DNA of 64,000 nucleotides from assembly GCA_964398885.1 (NCBI GenBank), contig CAYNOU010000005.1, forward strand, positions 1 through 64,000. Reading direction: 5' to 3'. Shown here piece after piece: positions 15,558-24,907 of this stretch. The notes below the pieces were generated by a model that had not been told where the DNA came from, made no database searches, and worked only from the letters and a program-made list of their open reading frames with translations. Position numbers and translations under genes: made by a program. The DNA comes from JAGMCF01 sp964398885 (lineage in GTDB: Bacteria > Cloacimonadota > Cloacimonadia > JGIOTU-2). Each line of letters begins with the position of its first letter. Position 1 is the stretch's first letter.

Positions 15558-18500
15558 ATTTTTTTAGAAATCCTGATTTCTGTATGATCCTTCTTGAGTA
15601 TCTTATTCTTTATCTGTTCAGTAATTATTTTCTTAAGTTCAGATTCAGTATAGTTTAGCTTAGCCGCGTATTTTTGAATAATATCCTGGAATGCCTTATT
15701 TTCTCTAAATAGGTTCAGTTTATCAGTAAATACTAATAGGCTATCAGGCACAAATTTGAAAATATTTTCTATCGTATCTCTAAAGTGTTTCTCACTTTCC
15801 CTTCGTGCTTCTTCTGCTCGTTTGCGCTCAATAGCAATAGCAATTTGGTCTGAGGCAAATTCTAAAATCTCTAAATCTTTTTCATTATAGAGAGAAGCAT
15901 CAGTATAACTTTGAACAGCTATAACACCGATAATTTTTTTCTCTATTTTCAGAGGTATGCCAAGCCAGAGAGCAGATGATGAACCGAGTAGTTCTACTTC
16001 ACCTTTTTCTTCAAGTTTATTGAGAGAGTCCTCGGTAACGAAGATGGCTTTGCCGGTTCGCATAACATATTCTGTAAGCCCTTTTCTCGGTTTTCTGGGA
16101 GTAGGCTGGCTATCCTTTTCATCAACAAAGTAGGGAAAGGACATTAATTCTTTATCTTCATCGTAAAGTGCAATATAAAAGTTGGCAGTATCTATAACTG
16201 TGCTTAGATGCTGATGGATTGTTTGATAGAGTTCATCAAGGTTAGCAGTTGTGTTTATTGCATCAGAAATTTTATAGATTGCGGATTGCAATTTTTCAGC
16301 TTGTTTGCGCTCGGTGATGTCGCGAAATATACCTTGAAGCACTTTTTTATTCTTAAGTTCAATGATACTGGCTTTAATTGCAACCTCTTTGATTTCTCCC
16401 TTTTTGGTAATAACCTGTGTTTCCAGAACCTGCCCTTCTTTTTCCTTGAGGTGTTGTTTGAAAGTCCTGCTAAATTCTCCTTTGATTTCTTCTGGAGGAT
16501 GGAGAATCCGCTGGTGTTTACCAACAAATTCTGATTTCTCCCTGCCGACCAACTCTAATGATGCACGGTTACAGTCAATCAATATACCTGTTTCAGCATC
16601 AGCGATGACGATAGCGTCAAGTGAATCCTCAAACTGCTTTCTGTATTTTTCTTCAGATTTTTTAAGAGATTCTTCCATCCGCTTTCGCTTTATAGCCAGT
16701 GCAATTTCGTCAGAAACAAATTCTAAAATCGCTAAATCTTTTTTTGTATAAAGAGAAGCATCAGTATAACTTTGAACAACAACTACACCAATTACTTCAT
16801 TCTCTATTTTTAATGGAATTCCAAGCCAGATTTTTGAAGGGGTTCCAATCACCTCTACCTCTCCAGCTTGAATTAACTTCTCGCTAACCTCTTCAGTGGC
16901 AAGAAGTGATTTACCTATCTTTATTACATAAGCAGTTAATGTCTTTCCTGCTGGAAAAGTAGTAAATCTATCTTTTTCGTCAACATCATAGGGAAGCGCA
17001 ATAGTATCAGTTTCTTTATCATATAATGCTACATAATAATTTGTTGTATCAATAATTGTACTAAGTTGCTTGTGTATTATTTTGAAAAGTTCATCAAGGT
17101 CTTTAGAGGTATTTACAGCATCTGCAATATTATATAAAACTGATTGGATTTGCTCAGCTCTTTTACGGTCTGTGATATCCCTGGTAACTCCTCTGTATCC
17201 CAGCAAATTTCCTTTATCATCAAGTAAAGGAACAGCATTTGTTTCAAGAGAAACTATATGCCCATCTTTATGCACATTTTGACTTACCAGGTTTTTAACT
17301 TTTTCTTTCTCTTTAGAGCTTTCAAGTGCAGTTTTTTTAAATTTATCCTGCTCATCAGGAAGAGCGAGGTCATAGAAATGCTTACCCAACATTTCCTGAT
17401 ATTCATAACCAAGAACTTGCTTAACAATAGGACTGCTGTAAGTATAGCGTCCCTGGGCATCAGTTTCCCAGATCCAGTCACCAGTATTAGCTACGATATT
17501 TTGAAATCTCTCTTGAGATTCTCGTAATGCTTTTTCTTTTTCTGCAGTATCTTCAAGAATACTAAGCAATGATTTTCTGTTTTCTTCTGAGTCTTTATAT
17601 AGTTCTTCAATTTTCTCTTTGTCAGAAATAATTTGTTCTGTTTTTTTCTTTAGTTCATCCTCTACTTGATTCGCCTCGGTGATGTCTTCGTAGGTGGTTA
17701 TGTATTGTTTTCTTCCTTTTAGTGTTATTGAGATTCCTGAAATAGAAACTGGGATTTTCTTGCCATCCTTACTCTTCCTAACTGTTTCATGATAAAAGTA
17801 TCCTTCCTCTGCCCTCTCATTGAGATCCTCGGCTTCCTCCATCATTCCTTTGGGAACAACAACATCATCAATATTTTTTCCTTTTATCTCATCTAATTCA
17901 TACCCAAAGAGTTCTTTAAAATTGGAATTTATATCTAAAATTCGGAGGTTCTCGTCTATGTAAACTTGTGGTGCTGGATTCTTTTTGAATAGAGTCTTGA
18001 ATTTTTCCTCGCTCTCCCGTAGCGTATCCTCCGCTCGCTTGCGCTCGGTGATGTCCAAAATCTGAGCCATTGTCTTTACTTTTCCCGCTGAATCTTTGGT
18101 CACAGTAGAGCTGATTTCCACACGCCTCTTCTCACCGTCGTTCCGCATAATGTTTGACTCGTAACGGGGTGGAACCATCTCACCCCTCTGCCTTCTGATG
18201 TACCGATCTACAAGTAGTTGCTTGCTCTCTTCGTCGAGGAATTTGCGGAAATTCTGACCAATAATTTCCTCACGAGAATACCTGAAGGTTCGGCACAGTT
18301 CGTCGTTTACGTAGAGTAACCGATAGGCGTCATCCACAATAACTATTCCGTCGTGAGAATGTTCCACGATGGAACGGAACCGTTCTTCGCTTTCTCGCAG
18401 CGCCTTCTCCACCTGTTTGCGTTCTATAGCAATCGCAATCTCCTTGGAAACAAATTCTAAAATTTCTAAATCCTTTTCAGTATATAGAGAAGCATTAGTA

Positions 18501-19807
18501 TAACTTTGAACAGCCAAAGCACCAATAACCTTATTTTTAGTTTTAAGAGGCACGCCTATCCAAATCTTACTTTTCCAATCAGCTTGAGCAATTTTACCCT
18601 CTTTCATTAATTTTTCTCGCTTTTCTATAGTTAAATAAAGATGCTTTGCAGTATGAATTACATAGGCAGTTAATCCATTTTTTAATTGTTGTGGTTGTGG
18701 AATATTTTTTTTCAATTGGTCAACATAATAGGGTGCAGTTATTATATTGCTCTTTTCATCATATAGAGCGACATAAAAATTTGTTGTGTCCACAATTGTT
18801 CCAAGTTGTTTATGAATTAATTGATAGAGTTCATCAAGATCTTTAGTGGTATTTACAGCTTCGGCAATATTATAAAGAACTGATTGGACCTGCTCTGCTT
18901 GCTTACGTTCGGTGATGTCATCTATAACAGTAACAACCCGAACTACTTTGTTATTCTCTAAAATAGGTATTTTTCTGGTTTCTGTGGTAATTACTTTTCC
19001 AGCCAACTCATTTGTTTCAACAGTTATAAGCATTTTTCCAGTTTTAAAAACCTTTTGATATTCTTCACGAACAGCATCTGGCAAGAAAGGAAAGATATCA
19101 AAAATATTTCGACCGATTAAATTTTTTGTCTCAAGACCCAATTCTTTGTTCCATTGTTTGAAGGTTTCGTTAAAAAGGAGGATAGATAAATTCTCATCAA
19201 CAACATGAATAGCTTTGCCAATGGAGTCAATCGTTGAGTGGTATTGTTGTTCTGAATGTTTTAGCAGATCTTCTGTTTCCTTTCTAATCTGTATTTCCTT
19301 TTTAATGTTATCATGCGCCAAACAGGCATCTATTGCAATGCTCAACTTTTCTGAGAGACTGAGAAGCATATTGGCTAAAGTTTCATTAACAATTTCCTTA
19401 TTTGTATAAACCAGTTTAATTATTGCAACATTTTTTACAGGAACAATTAATATTGATTGTTCTTTTCCTGTTATTTTAAAACAGTATTGAAAGAAATCCT
19501 TATCGTCTCTGTTTTTTATTACGGGTCGTTGGTTTTCCCATATTTTTTCAAAAATATCTTGAAGAGAACTGACCCTTTTTTTAATATCTGCTTTAGTTAA
19601 TAATGAACCTGCTCTTGCGCCTAATTTGATATTCTCACCCTCTTTTTCACGAAGCCAGATACTTCCTCTTTGAGCATTTGTTTTATGGACAGTTGTATGA
19701 ATAACATCGTGAAGCATTTCTGAAAGGTTCAAACTGTTACCAATGGCAAGTGCACATTCGTAAGAAATGCTAAGTTTTTGAATGACAGATGTATTTTGTT
19801 TCTCCAT
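15554..19807 (-). CDS. Multidomain GAF/PAS sensor protein without a kinase domain
   Basis: 1417 residues, no signal peptide or membrane segment. Approximate order: GAF (10-165), PAS (185-305), GAF (305-470), PAS (472-595), PAS (597-720), coiled coil (715-765), PAS (765-890), GAF (890-1050), PAS (1055-1180), GAF (1180-1340), partial PAS (1345-1417). PAS ends carry the linker DITERKRAE or close variants. GAFs 2-4 are near copies of each other (SYTDASLY, IWLGIPLKI, EFVSDEIALAI), showing internal GAF-PAS duplication. It ends at RISKKI in mid-PAS with no output domain. The matching second half seems to begin the hybrid kinase at 14449, beyond two inserted small genes. Ligands are unknown. Confidence 0.88.
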   Translation of the reverse strand: MEKQNTSVIQKLSISYECALAIGNSLNLSEMLHDVIHTTVHKTNAQRGSIWLREKEGENIKLGARAGSLLTKADIKKRVSSLQDIFEKIWENQRPVIKNRDDKDFFQYCFKITGKEQSILIVPVKNVAIIKLVYTNKEIVNETLANMLLSLSEKLSIAIDACLAHDNIKKEIQIRKETEDLLKHSEQQYHSTIDSIGKAIHVVDENLSILLFNETFKQWNKELGLETKNLIGRNIFDIFPFLPDAVREEYQKVFKTGKMLITVETNELAGKVITTETRKIPILENNKVVRVVTVIDDITERKQAEQVQSVLYNIAEAVNTTKDLDELYQLIHKQLGTIVDTTNFYVALYDEKSNIITAPYYVDQLKKNIPQPQQLKNGLTAYVIHTAKHLYLTIEKREKLMKEGKIAQADWKSKIWIGVPLKTKNKVIGALAVQSYTNASLYTEKDLEILEFVSKEIAIAIERKQVEKALRESEERFRSIVEHSHDGIVIVDDAYRLLYVNDELCRTFRYSREEIIGQNFRKFLDEESKQLLVDRYIRRQRGEMVPPRYESNIMRNDGEKRRVEISSTVTKDSAGKVKTMAQILDITERKRAEDTLRESEEKFKTLFKKNPAPQVYIDENLRILDINSNFKELFGYELDEIKGKNIDDVVVPKGMMEEAEDLNERAEEGYFYHETVRKSKDGKKIPVSISGISITLKGRKQYITTYEDITEANQVEDELKKKTEQIISDKEKIEELYKDSEENRKSLLSILEDTAEKEKALRESQERFQNIVANTGDWIWETDAQGRYTYSSPIVKQVLGYEYQEMLGKHFYDLALPDEQDKFKKTALESSKEKEKVKNLVSQNVHKDGHIVSLETNAVPLLDDKGNLLGYRGVTRDITDRKRAEQIQSVLYNIADAVNTSKDLDELFKIIHKQLSTIIDTTNYYVALYDKETDTIALPYDVDEKDRFTTFPAGKTLTAYVIKIGKSLLATEEVSEKLIQAGEVEVIGTPSKIWLGIPLKIENEVIGVVVVQSYTDASLYTKKDLAILEFVSDEIALAIKRKRMEESLKKSEEKYRKQFEDSLDAIVIADAETGILIDCNRASLELVGREKSEFVGKHQRILHPPEEIKGEFSRTFKQHLKEKEGQVLETQVITKKGEIKEVAIKASIIELKNKKVLQGIFRDITERKQAEKLQSAIYKISDAINTTANLDELYQTIHQHLSTVIDTANFYIALYDEDKELMSFPYFVDEKDSQPTPRKPRKGLTEYVMRTGKAIFVTEDSLNKLEEKGEVELLGSSSALWLGIPLKIEKKIIGVIAVQSYTDASLYNEKDLEILEFASDQIAIAIERKRAEEARRESEKHFRDTIENIFKFVPDSLLVFTDKLNLFRENKAFQDIIQKYAAKLNYTESELKKIITEQIKNKILKKDHTEIRISKKI

Positions 19808-19837
19808 TATTTATTCTCCCATTCCTATCCGTTCAGG

Positions 19838-19900
19838 CTCGGCCCGTCTAGGCTCCCGATATACCCCCGATTAAATCGGGGGGAGACTGGCCTAACCGAG
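19838..19900. repeat. Nested palindrome at the 3' end of the FIST gene
   Basis: The inner CCCCCGAT / ATCGGGGG (19864-19871, 19875-19882) is enclosed by weaker outer arms CTCGG...AGGC and GCCT...CCGAG. The right outer arm encodes the last residues and the TAG stop of the FIST gene (19892-19894). Confidence 0.7.
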
Positions 19901-21010
19901 ACTAATAACTACAGTTTTATTATATAATTCTATATATTTATCACCTGTAGATGCGATTTCACCTAAACTTAAAAATCCAAATAACAAAACCCCTGTTCCT
20001 GCTTTGTTTTCAATAATTTTTAATTCATCCTCAAATCTATCTTCTAGAAATAAGGCTCTTGTAATGCAATCAATAATTAGAGCTTTTGTTGAGGATGTTT
20101 TCTTTTTGCTTTCAAAAGCATTTCTAGCTTGCGATGTTGCCAAACCTGCGGCAGCTATTAATTTTTCAGGACTTCCTTTCATAATCATCAATATGGAATT
20201 TTCAGGTATTTCGCTACTTAATAAGATATTGTTTTCTGCGTCAAATTCAATAGGAACCCGAAGGATGATTTCGTTGTCATATTTTAACATTCCAAGTGGG
20301 TATGATTTTGCAATCTCAAGGAAATTATCTTTGGTTAATTTGACTCCAGCATCTTTCTCAACAATTTTTTTATAATACTTAAACGCTGGTTCCCAGTTAA
20401 TTGATTTCAAAATATGTTTCTTTACACTGCTGGCAGTAGCAGGACCATAGATAGTTTGCCAACCGTGATTAACTCCGATGGATATGTAATCCTCAATAGA
20501 AGCGATAATAGCTCCACCTGCAAAGTAATCGTCACTTGTAAATAAAGATGGGCGTTTCATATCTATCAAACTGCCTGAGCCACCACCAATGAAAGTCATC
20601 TCTTTTCCGCTTATTTCATATAAAGTTTCTATAAGTAAAGGAATATTATTTGCCCAACCATCATTAAGTATAAAGAGAGTCTCAGTGTTTTTTGATATTA
20701 GTGTTTCTGGTAGGGCACCTTTAAAATCATTTAGATTTTTTATCACTTCAAGTGAAACAGAGGACTTAAATGAACAACCAACTACTCCCTGTTTAAACCG
20801 AGAACCATTATAGATTACTTCCGGGAAGATACCACCCCACACAGGGATTTTCATCTTTTTAAGAAGAGGTTGTATCTTTTCATAATCAAATTTTATTTCT
20901 TCTGCAACAAGTAATAGAATTCCTGTAGCATTGTCTTTACCAAGTTCATTTAGAAAGGGTTTCCACCCTTTTACCTTTTTACCTTCAAAAAACTCTATTT
21001 TTTTAAACAT
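19892..21010 (-). CDS. FIST-domain sensory protein
   Basis: 372 residues with FIST N and FIST C regions: VWGGIFPEVIYNG and VVGCSF in the N half, FIGGGSGSL, GGAIIASI and GVNHGWQ in the middle, and near the end GVLLFGFLSLGEI. FIST proteins are thought to bind small molecules such as amino acids and feed two-component or c-di-GMP signalling. Soluble. It lies upstream of the long GAF/PAS gene on the same strand and probably belongs to the same pathway. The C-terminal codons are supplied by a palindromic repeat. Confidence 0.85.
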   Translation of the reverse strand: MFKKIEFFEGKKVKGWKPFLNELGKDNATGILLLVAEEIKFDYEKIQPLLKKMKIPVWGGIFPEVIYNGSRFKQGVVGCSFKSSVSLEVIKNLNDFKGALPETLISKNTETLFILNDGWANNIPLLIETLYEISGKEMTFIGGGSGSLIDMKRPSLFTSDDYFAGGAIIASIEDYISIGVNHGWQTIYGPATASSVKKHILKSINWEPAFKYYKKIVEKDAGVKLTKDNFLEIAKSYPLGMLKYDNEIILRVPIEFDAENNILLSSEIPENSILMIMKGSPEKLIAAAGLATSQARNAFESKKKTSSTKALIIDCITRALFLEDRFEDELKIIENKAGTGVLLFGFLSLGEIASTGDKYIELYNKTVVISLG

Positions 21011-21018
21011 AATTCTAA

Positions 21019-21051
21019 TTGACTATTTTCTATTGACTATTTTCTATTGAC
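21019..21051. repeat. 14-bp tandem array left of the four-helix-bundle gene
   Basis: TTGACTATTTTCTA is repeated 2.4 times. The array on the other side of the gene (21470-21507) carries a close variant in inverted orientation. Confidence 0.8.
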
Positions 21052-21059
21052 AAAACCTT

Positions 21060-21419
21060 TCAATTTTCAATTGATTTCCTTGCAGTCTTCCTGGATGAGA
21101 TAAAAATTGCTGTTAATTCTTCCGCTTCCTTTAACAAGGATTCAACAAGTTCCTTTTTCCGTAGTTTTTCCTCAATGATAAACTCCAGCCAAAAATACGA
21201 CTCATCTACTTCTTCTATTACAATACTCAATTTTGAAATGAAGCTTGCTCTGGATTGAGCAACACAAGAAGCTCTATAATTTGAAGCAACAGATGTTGCA
21301 GATCGTATTAATTGCCCCTTGATATGATTACTTAAATATGTATTGGGTAATGACATTGTAAGCTTAACACAGCGATGCGCAAACGCCTTTGTTCTCTGCA
21401 TTAATTCTTTCTTATCCAT
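21060..21419 (-). CDS. Four-helix-bundle protein (S23 / 23S rRNA intervening-sequence family)
   Basis: 119 residues, mostly helical. It has the family features FAHRCVKLTMSLP at the start, and near residue 36 QLIRSATSVASNYRA, followed by IEEVDESYFWLEFI. The family is small, soluble and pentameric in known structures, and has no established enzymatic role. Members are often found in rRNA intervening sequences, near retroelements, or as isolated genes. Here it is bracketed by inverted 14-bp tandem arrays, which suggests it entered the island as a unit. A distantly related fold (Avd) occurs in the DGR remnant at 32.6-33.0 kb. Confidence 0.88.
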   Translation of the reverse strand: MDKKELMQRTKAFAHRCVKLTMSLPNTYLSNHIKGQLIRSATSVASNYRASCVAQSRASFISKLSIVIEEVDESYFWLEFIIEEKLRKKELVESLLKEAEELTAIFISSRKTARKSIEN

Positions 21420-21469
21420 GATTAATTTGTTATCTTTTATCTTCGATTTCTAATTTTTAATTGACAATC

Positions 21470-21507
21470 GTCAATAGTAAATTGTCAATAGTAAATTGTC
21501 AATAGTT
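21470..21507. repeat. 14-bp tandem array right of the four-helix-bundle gene
   Basis: GTCAATAGTAAATT is repeated 2.6 times. Its reverse complement contains TTGAC and CTA like the left array. Confidence 0.8.
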
Positions 21508-21510
21508 TGT

Positions 21511-21995
21511 TTACACTCCATATTTCCTTTTTTCACTGAGTCGTCCTAAAAGTTTATTTATTTCTTCTTTTAATTCAATAACACGGGATTCTCTATTCTT
21601 AGTAATATTATAATAAAGTTGAAGTTCACTCATTTTTTCTTGCAATTTTTTATTTGCTTGTTTTCTTTCTGTGATATCTCTGCCAAAACTAACGGTTCCA
21701 ATAACTTTTCCATTTTTATAAAATAGTAATATCCTATACCAATATTTTTTAAAGCTTGTGCTTCTCCTTTAATGTAGTCCAATTTTTGTGATAATTCTAA
21801 AGCTTGATTGCCGTATTCTACTGCTTTTTGGGGTGATTCGTTCCAGTAGGCTTTTCCTAATTCATTTAAAATATCAACCTTTTCTATACCGGTAGCTTTT
21901 TCCAACTGCGACTCAAGACTGTCTATTTTCGTTTGAGAAAACAGAAGATTGCTATAAATAAAGAAAATAAATAAAATAATTAAATACTTTTTCAT
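21511..21995 (-). pseudogene. Remnant of a TPR-PAS sensor protein
   Basis: The first 95 residues from 21995 are a signal peptide (MKKYLIILFIFFIYSNLLFS) followed by two TPR-like units (LGKAYW, ALELSQKLDY, LKNIGIGYYY). The frame then shifts. In another frame, immediately downstream, the DNA encodes a PAS tail, KNGKVIGTVSFGRDITERKQ, then a coiled coil ending ...KRKYGV and TAA at 21511-21513. The TPR array, any membrane helix and most of the PAS are missing, so an internal deletion with frameshift joined the two ends. Not expected to function. Confidence 0.7.
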
Positions 21996-22030
21996 ATTAA
22001 CAATACACTAATTAGGCCTTAAGACTCATC

Positions 22031-22126
22031 AGACTGGACTTCACACCGATTCATCGGGGTGGAGTTCAGGATGCTCTTTCGTCTCGAGTCCAGTCTCGCT
22101 GTCGCTCCTCTGAACTCGAGTCTTCA
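22031..22126. repeat. RAYT-flanking palindromic repeat, copy A
   Basis: Two hairpins about 95 bases in total. The first has outer arms GGACTTCAC/GTGGAGTTC around CCGAT/ATCGG. The second is CTCGAGTCCAG / CTGAACTCGAG with one mismatch. The end supplies the TGA of the transposase gene (22124-22126). Copy B lies at 22731-22820. Confidence 0.85.
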
Positions 22127-22699
22127 TTCTAAGAGGAGTTCAGCAAACTCTTTCTCCTTGAGATATTTCTTATAACATTTTATTTGCTGTTTATATAATG
22201 TAGCATTTCCAAAATATATTTTCAGCAATTCATCATTAAATAAGATATCATTTCTTTTACCTATCCATTCAAGATAATTAGAATATTTCCAATCCGAAAG
22301 ATTATCCACTAATCCTGCTTTTTTAGGATTATAATGAATATACTGGCAGAGAGAAATTATATAATTTTCTTTTTTTATTCTCTTATGTTGTAAAGGTCCT
22401 TGGTATAAACGTCCTTTTCTTACATATTTACTATTGTAATGTTGCACATAAGAGTTATTTAAGTCATTGAAAATTTGATAAATAGGTTTGTCATCGTCTT
22501 GTCGTAGAAGAAAATGAAAATGATTTGGCATCAAGCAGTATGCAAAAACAGAAGCAGGATAAGCAATAATTTTTGGTTTGAATTTATCCAAAAAATATGA
22601 ATAATCATCATCACTTACGAAAAGCAATGTATTATTTATAGAATGATTATAAAGATGGAAATACTCTCCTTTTATAAATTTTTCTTTTTTACATCGCAT
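22124..22699 (-). CDS. REP-associated tyrosine transposase (RAYT, IS200/Y1 family)
   Basis: 191 residues. Y1-type single-strand nuclease/transposase features are visible: the HUH motif as MPNHFHFLLR (His60, His62), then a tyrosine-containing helix NNSYVQHYNSKY followed by RKGRLYQGPLQHKRI. The stretch QYIHYNPKKAGLV is characteristic of TnpA-REP proteins. RAYTs are domesticated IS200 relatives thought to process and spread palindromic REP elements. Matching palindromes lie directly on both sides (22031-22126, 22731-22820), the downstream one giving its stop codon. The gene appears intact. Confidence 0.92.
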   Translation of the reverse strand: MRCKKEKFIKGEYFHLYNHSINNTLLFVSDDDYSYFLDKFKPKIIAYPASVFAYCLMPNHFHFLLRQDDDKPIYQIFNDLNNSYVQHYNSKYVRKGRLYQGPLQHKRIKKENYIISLCQYIHYNPKKAGLVDNLSDWKYSNYLEWIGKRNDILFNDELLKIYFGNATLYKQQIKCYKKYLKEKEFAELLLE

Positions 22700-22730
22700 A
22701 GTTTTTATTCTTCCTTAAGCAGACTAGACT

Positions 22731-22820
22731 TCACGCCGAATTTATTCGGAGTGGAGTTCAGAATGCGAACATTCCGACTCAAGTCCAGCGTCGCTACGCT
22801 CCTCTGGACTTGAGTCTTCA
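22731..22820. repeat. RAYT-flanking palindromic repeat, copy B
   Basis: Same direct orientation as copy A. The first hairpin has outer arms GACTTCAC/GTGGAGTTC around CCGAAT/ATTCGG. The second is a perfect 12-bp stem ACTCAAGTCCAG / CTGGACTTGAGT. The end supplies the TGA stop of the neighbouring response-regulator gene (22818-22820). Differences from copy A are often compensatory within stems. Confidence 0.85.
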
Positions 22821-24320
22821 TTCAACCACTTTATACTTTGCCTCTTTACCCAATTTCTCAAGAAGTTCATTTACCTCCTTTTTCAGTTCAATCATTCTTA
22901 ATTCTCTTCCAATAGCTAATTTGTTGAAAGCTTCCAATTCTTCATTTTTCTTTTTAAGTGCTTCTTCTATTTGCTTGCGCTCAACGACTGCGGAAAACTC
23001 TGTTGCTACTGCTTTGCCAATATTAATATCATCCTGGCTCCAGTTGTGTACTTTGTCATCATGAAGATAGAGAACGCCATTAATATTACCATTAGAATTT
23101 ATACAAGGTATAATAAGATAAGCAATCAATTTTGCTTTTTGCCATTTTTCTTTATATTTTTCGTACCAATATTTTTCACGCACATCATTAACTACAGAAA
23201 TTTCTTTTTTTTCATACGCAGCCTTTGTATCTTCTCCTCGTTTAGTAATTGGAATAAGCGATTCAATACCCGGGAAGTTTTCTCTTTCATCTGAAATTTG
23301 CCAATCCTTTTTTGAATCAACTTTTGCTCTAAATACGACACGGGGGAGATTTAGCCCAATTCTAATAGCTTTTAAAGCGATTAAAATAGCTTTTTTAAAA
23401 TCAGGTTCAAGAAGACTTAGAACTACATCTTGTAAAATTTTTCTGTTGCGTAGTTCTTGTTTCAAAGATTTTTCAATGTTTTTCAAAAGAGTAATATCAC
23501 GCTGTGTTCCCCAACAGCGGATTAGAGAGCCATTTTCAATAATTCCGATTAGATTATTGAGATACACATGAATTATTCCTTTAATATCAGGTTCATGGGA
23601 TTCTCCATCAATAAGCCGAAAGTCACTGTGGATAAAGTTTTTTAGGTATTCAATATTTCTTTTATCAGTAGGAACAAGAAGATTTTCCAGCTTGGTTCCT
23701 ATTATATCTTCTCTCTTTTTAAATCCATACATTTGTGCCATCATATTGTTGCATTCAACAAGAGTTCCAGTAGCATAGATTTGTTCTATAATCTCATCTT
23801 CGTCAAGGTCAATAGGAATTGGCTCGGCAGATTCAAAACACCAGATACCTTCTGAGCTGCTCTGTATAAATGCACGATAGCGTTCCTCGCTTCTTTTTAA
23901 CTTTTCAGCAGATATTTTTTGTTTCTGCTCTATTTTCCATTGAGTTAGTGCTTTTTTTATTACATCAGGGATTATTTCAAGGTATCTCCCCAAAGGGTCT
24001 TTTACTATGTAATCCTGGGCGCCTAATTTGATTGCCTCTGCAGCGATAGATTCGTTCCCAGAGGCTGCTACAAAAACAACTGGGACATTTAGTTTGTTCT
24101 TCTTTATCTCTTTTAAAAGTTCAAGGCCATTCTCATCTGGGAGTTTATAATCAATTAGAACTATATCAAATGAGGCGGAGCAAAGATGTTGGATTGCATC
24201 TTTTCCTTGCTTTACCCAAAGTATTTTGCAGTCAAGCTCACTCTTGTCCAATGCTCTATTCATAGCAATGTAATCATGTTTGATATCTTCAACAAAAAGG
24301 ATTTTTAACTTTTTTTTCAT
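22818..24320 (-). CDS. Response regulator with PAS and GAF domains
   Basis: 500 residues from ATG 24320, chosen because GGGAG lies just upstream; an in-frame ATG at 24335 has no such site. The N-terminal receiver (about 5-125) has ILFVED, phosphoacceptor Asp in IVLIDYKLPDENG, and GAQDYIVKD. A PAS-like domain (about 145-285, ending RDITLLKNIE) and a GAF-like domain (about 300-450) follow, then a coiled coil. It has no kinase or DNA-binding output. It is the third gene of a kinase-receiver-receiver series on this strand. Its stop is in a palindromic repeat. Confidence 0.88.
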   Translation of the reverse strand: MKKKLKILFVEDIKHDYIAMNRALDKSELDCKILWVKQGKDAIQHLCSASFDIVLIDYKLPDENGLELLKEIKKNKLNVPVVFVAASGNESIAAEAIKLGAQDYIVKDPLGRYLEIIPDVIKKALTQWKIEQKQKISAEKLKRSEERYRAFIQSSSEGIWCFESAEPIPIDLDEDEIIEQIYATGTLVECNNMMAQMYGFKKREDIIGTKLENLLVPTDKRNIEYLKNFIHSDFRLIDGESHEPDIKGIIHVYLNNLIGIIENGSLIRCWGTQRDITLLKNIEKSLKQELRNRKILQDVVLSLLEPDFKKAILIALKAIRIGLNLPRVVFRAKVDSKKDWQISDERENFPGIESLIPITKRGEDTKAAYEKKEISVVNDVREKYWYEKYKEKWQKAKLIAYLIIPCINSNGNINGVLYLHDDKVHNWSQDDINIGKAVATEFSAVVERKQIEEALKKKNEELEAFNKLAIGRELRMIELKKEVNELLEKLGKEAKYKVVE

Positions 24321-24434
24321 AATTTTTTCTCCCATATTTTTATTATTTTTCTCACTGAGTCCACAGGGATAATCGGCGATGTAGAGAGGGATGTATTTTC
24401 ATTTCATTTTTGGTTATCTTTTATAATCAATCTT

Positions 24435-24875
24435 TTATGGCAATTCAGACATTGTCCAGTATATTTGAATCTCACGAATGGCGTTTGAGAAATTTTCAAA
24501 ATCCACAGGTTTTTGGATAAAAGTATTGCAGCCGAGTTGATAGCTTCTGATGCGGTCAATTTCTTCTTTTGAGGTTGTAAGCATAATCACTGGAATTGAC
24601 TTAAGTTGTGGATCTTTTTTGAGAATACCGAGGCATTCAACACCATCCATTATGGGCATTCTTATATCCATTAGTATGATGCCTGGTCTTGGAAATTTTT
24701 CAGAATCAGAGTATTTACCTTTATGGCGGAGAAATTGAAGACATGCCTCACCATGAGGGACTACGAAAAGAGAATTTGTGATTTTATGAAGTTTCCAAGC
24801 CCGTTTAACAAAAATAACATCATGCTTATTGTCTTCAACGAGGAGAACAGGGAAATCTTTCCATATATTACTCAT
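24435..24875 (-). CDS. Single-domain response regulator (Rcp1-like)
   Basis: 146 residues, a lone receiver: VLLVEDNKHDVIFVKRAW, phosphoacceptor in IILMDIRMPIMDG, the conserved Thr in VIMLTTSKEE, and Lys in FIQKPVD. It resembles the Rcp1-type regulators that pair with phytochrome-like kinases. The kinase encoded 32 bases upstream is of that type, so they probably form a pair. No output domain; it is expected to act by protein-protein contact. Confidence 0.92.
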   Translation of the reverse strand: MSNIWKDFPVLLVEDNKHDVIFVKRAWKLHKITNSLFVVPHGEACLQFLRHKGKYSDSEKFPRPGIILMDIRMPIMDGVECLGILKKDPQLKSIPVIMLTTSKEEIDRIRSYQLGCNTFIQKPVDFENFSNAIREIQIYWTMSELP

Positions 24876-24907
24876 TTTACTATACCACCTATATTTGTTC
24901 TCTGTCG

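Noticed and set aside
21019..21507. 14-bp tandem arrays as CRISPR
   Set aside because: Units are direct tandems without spacers and far too short.
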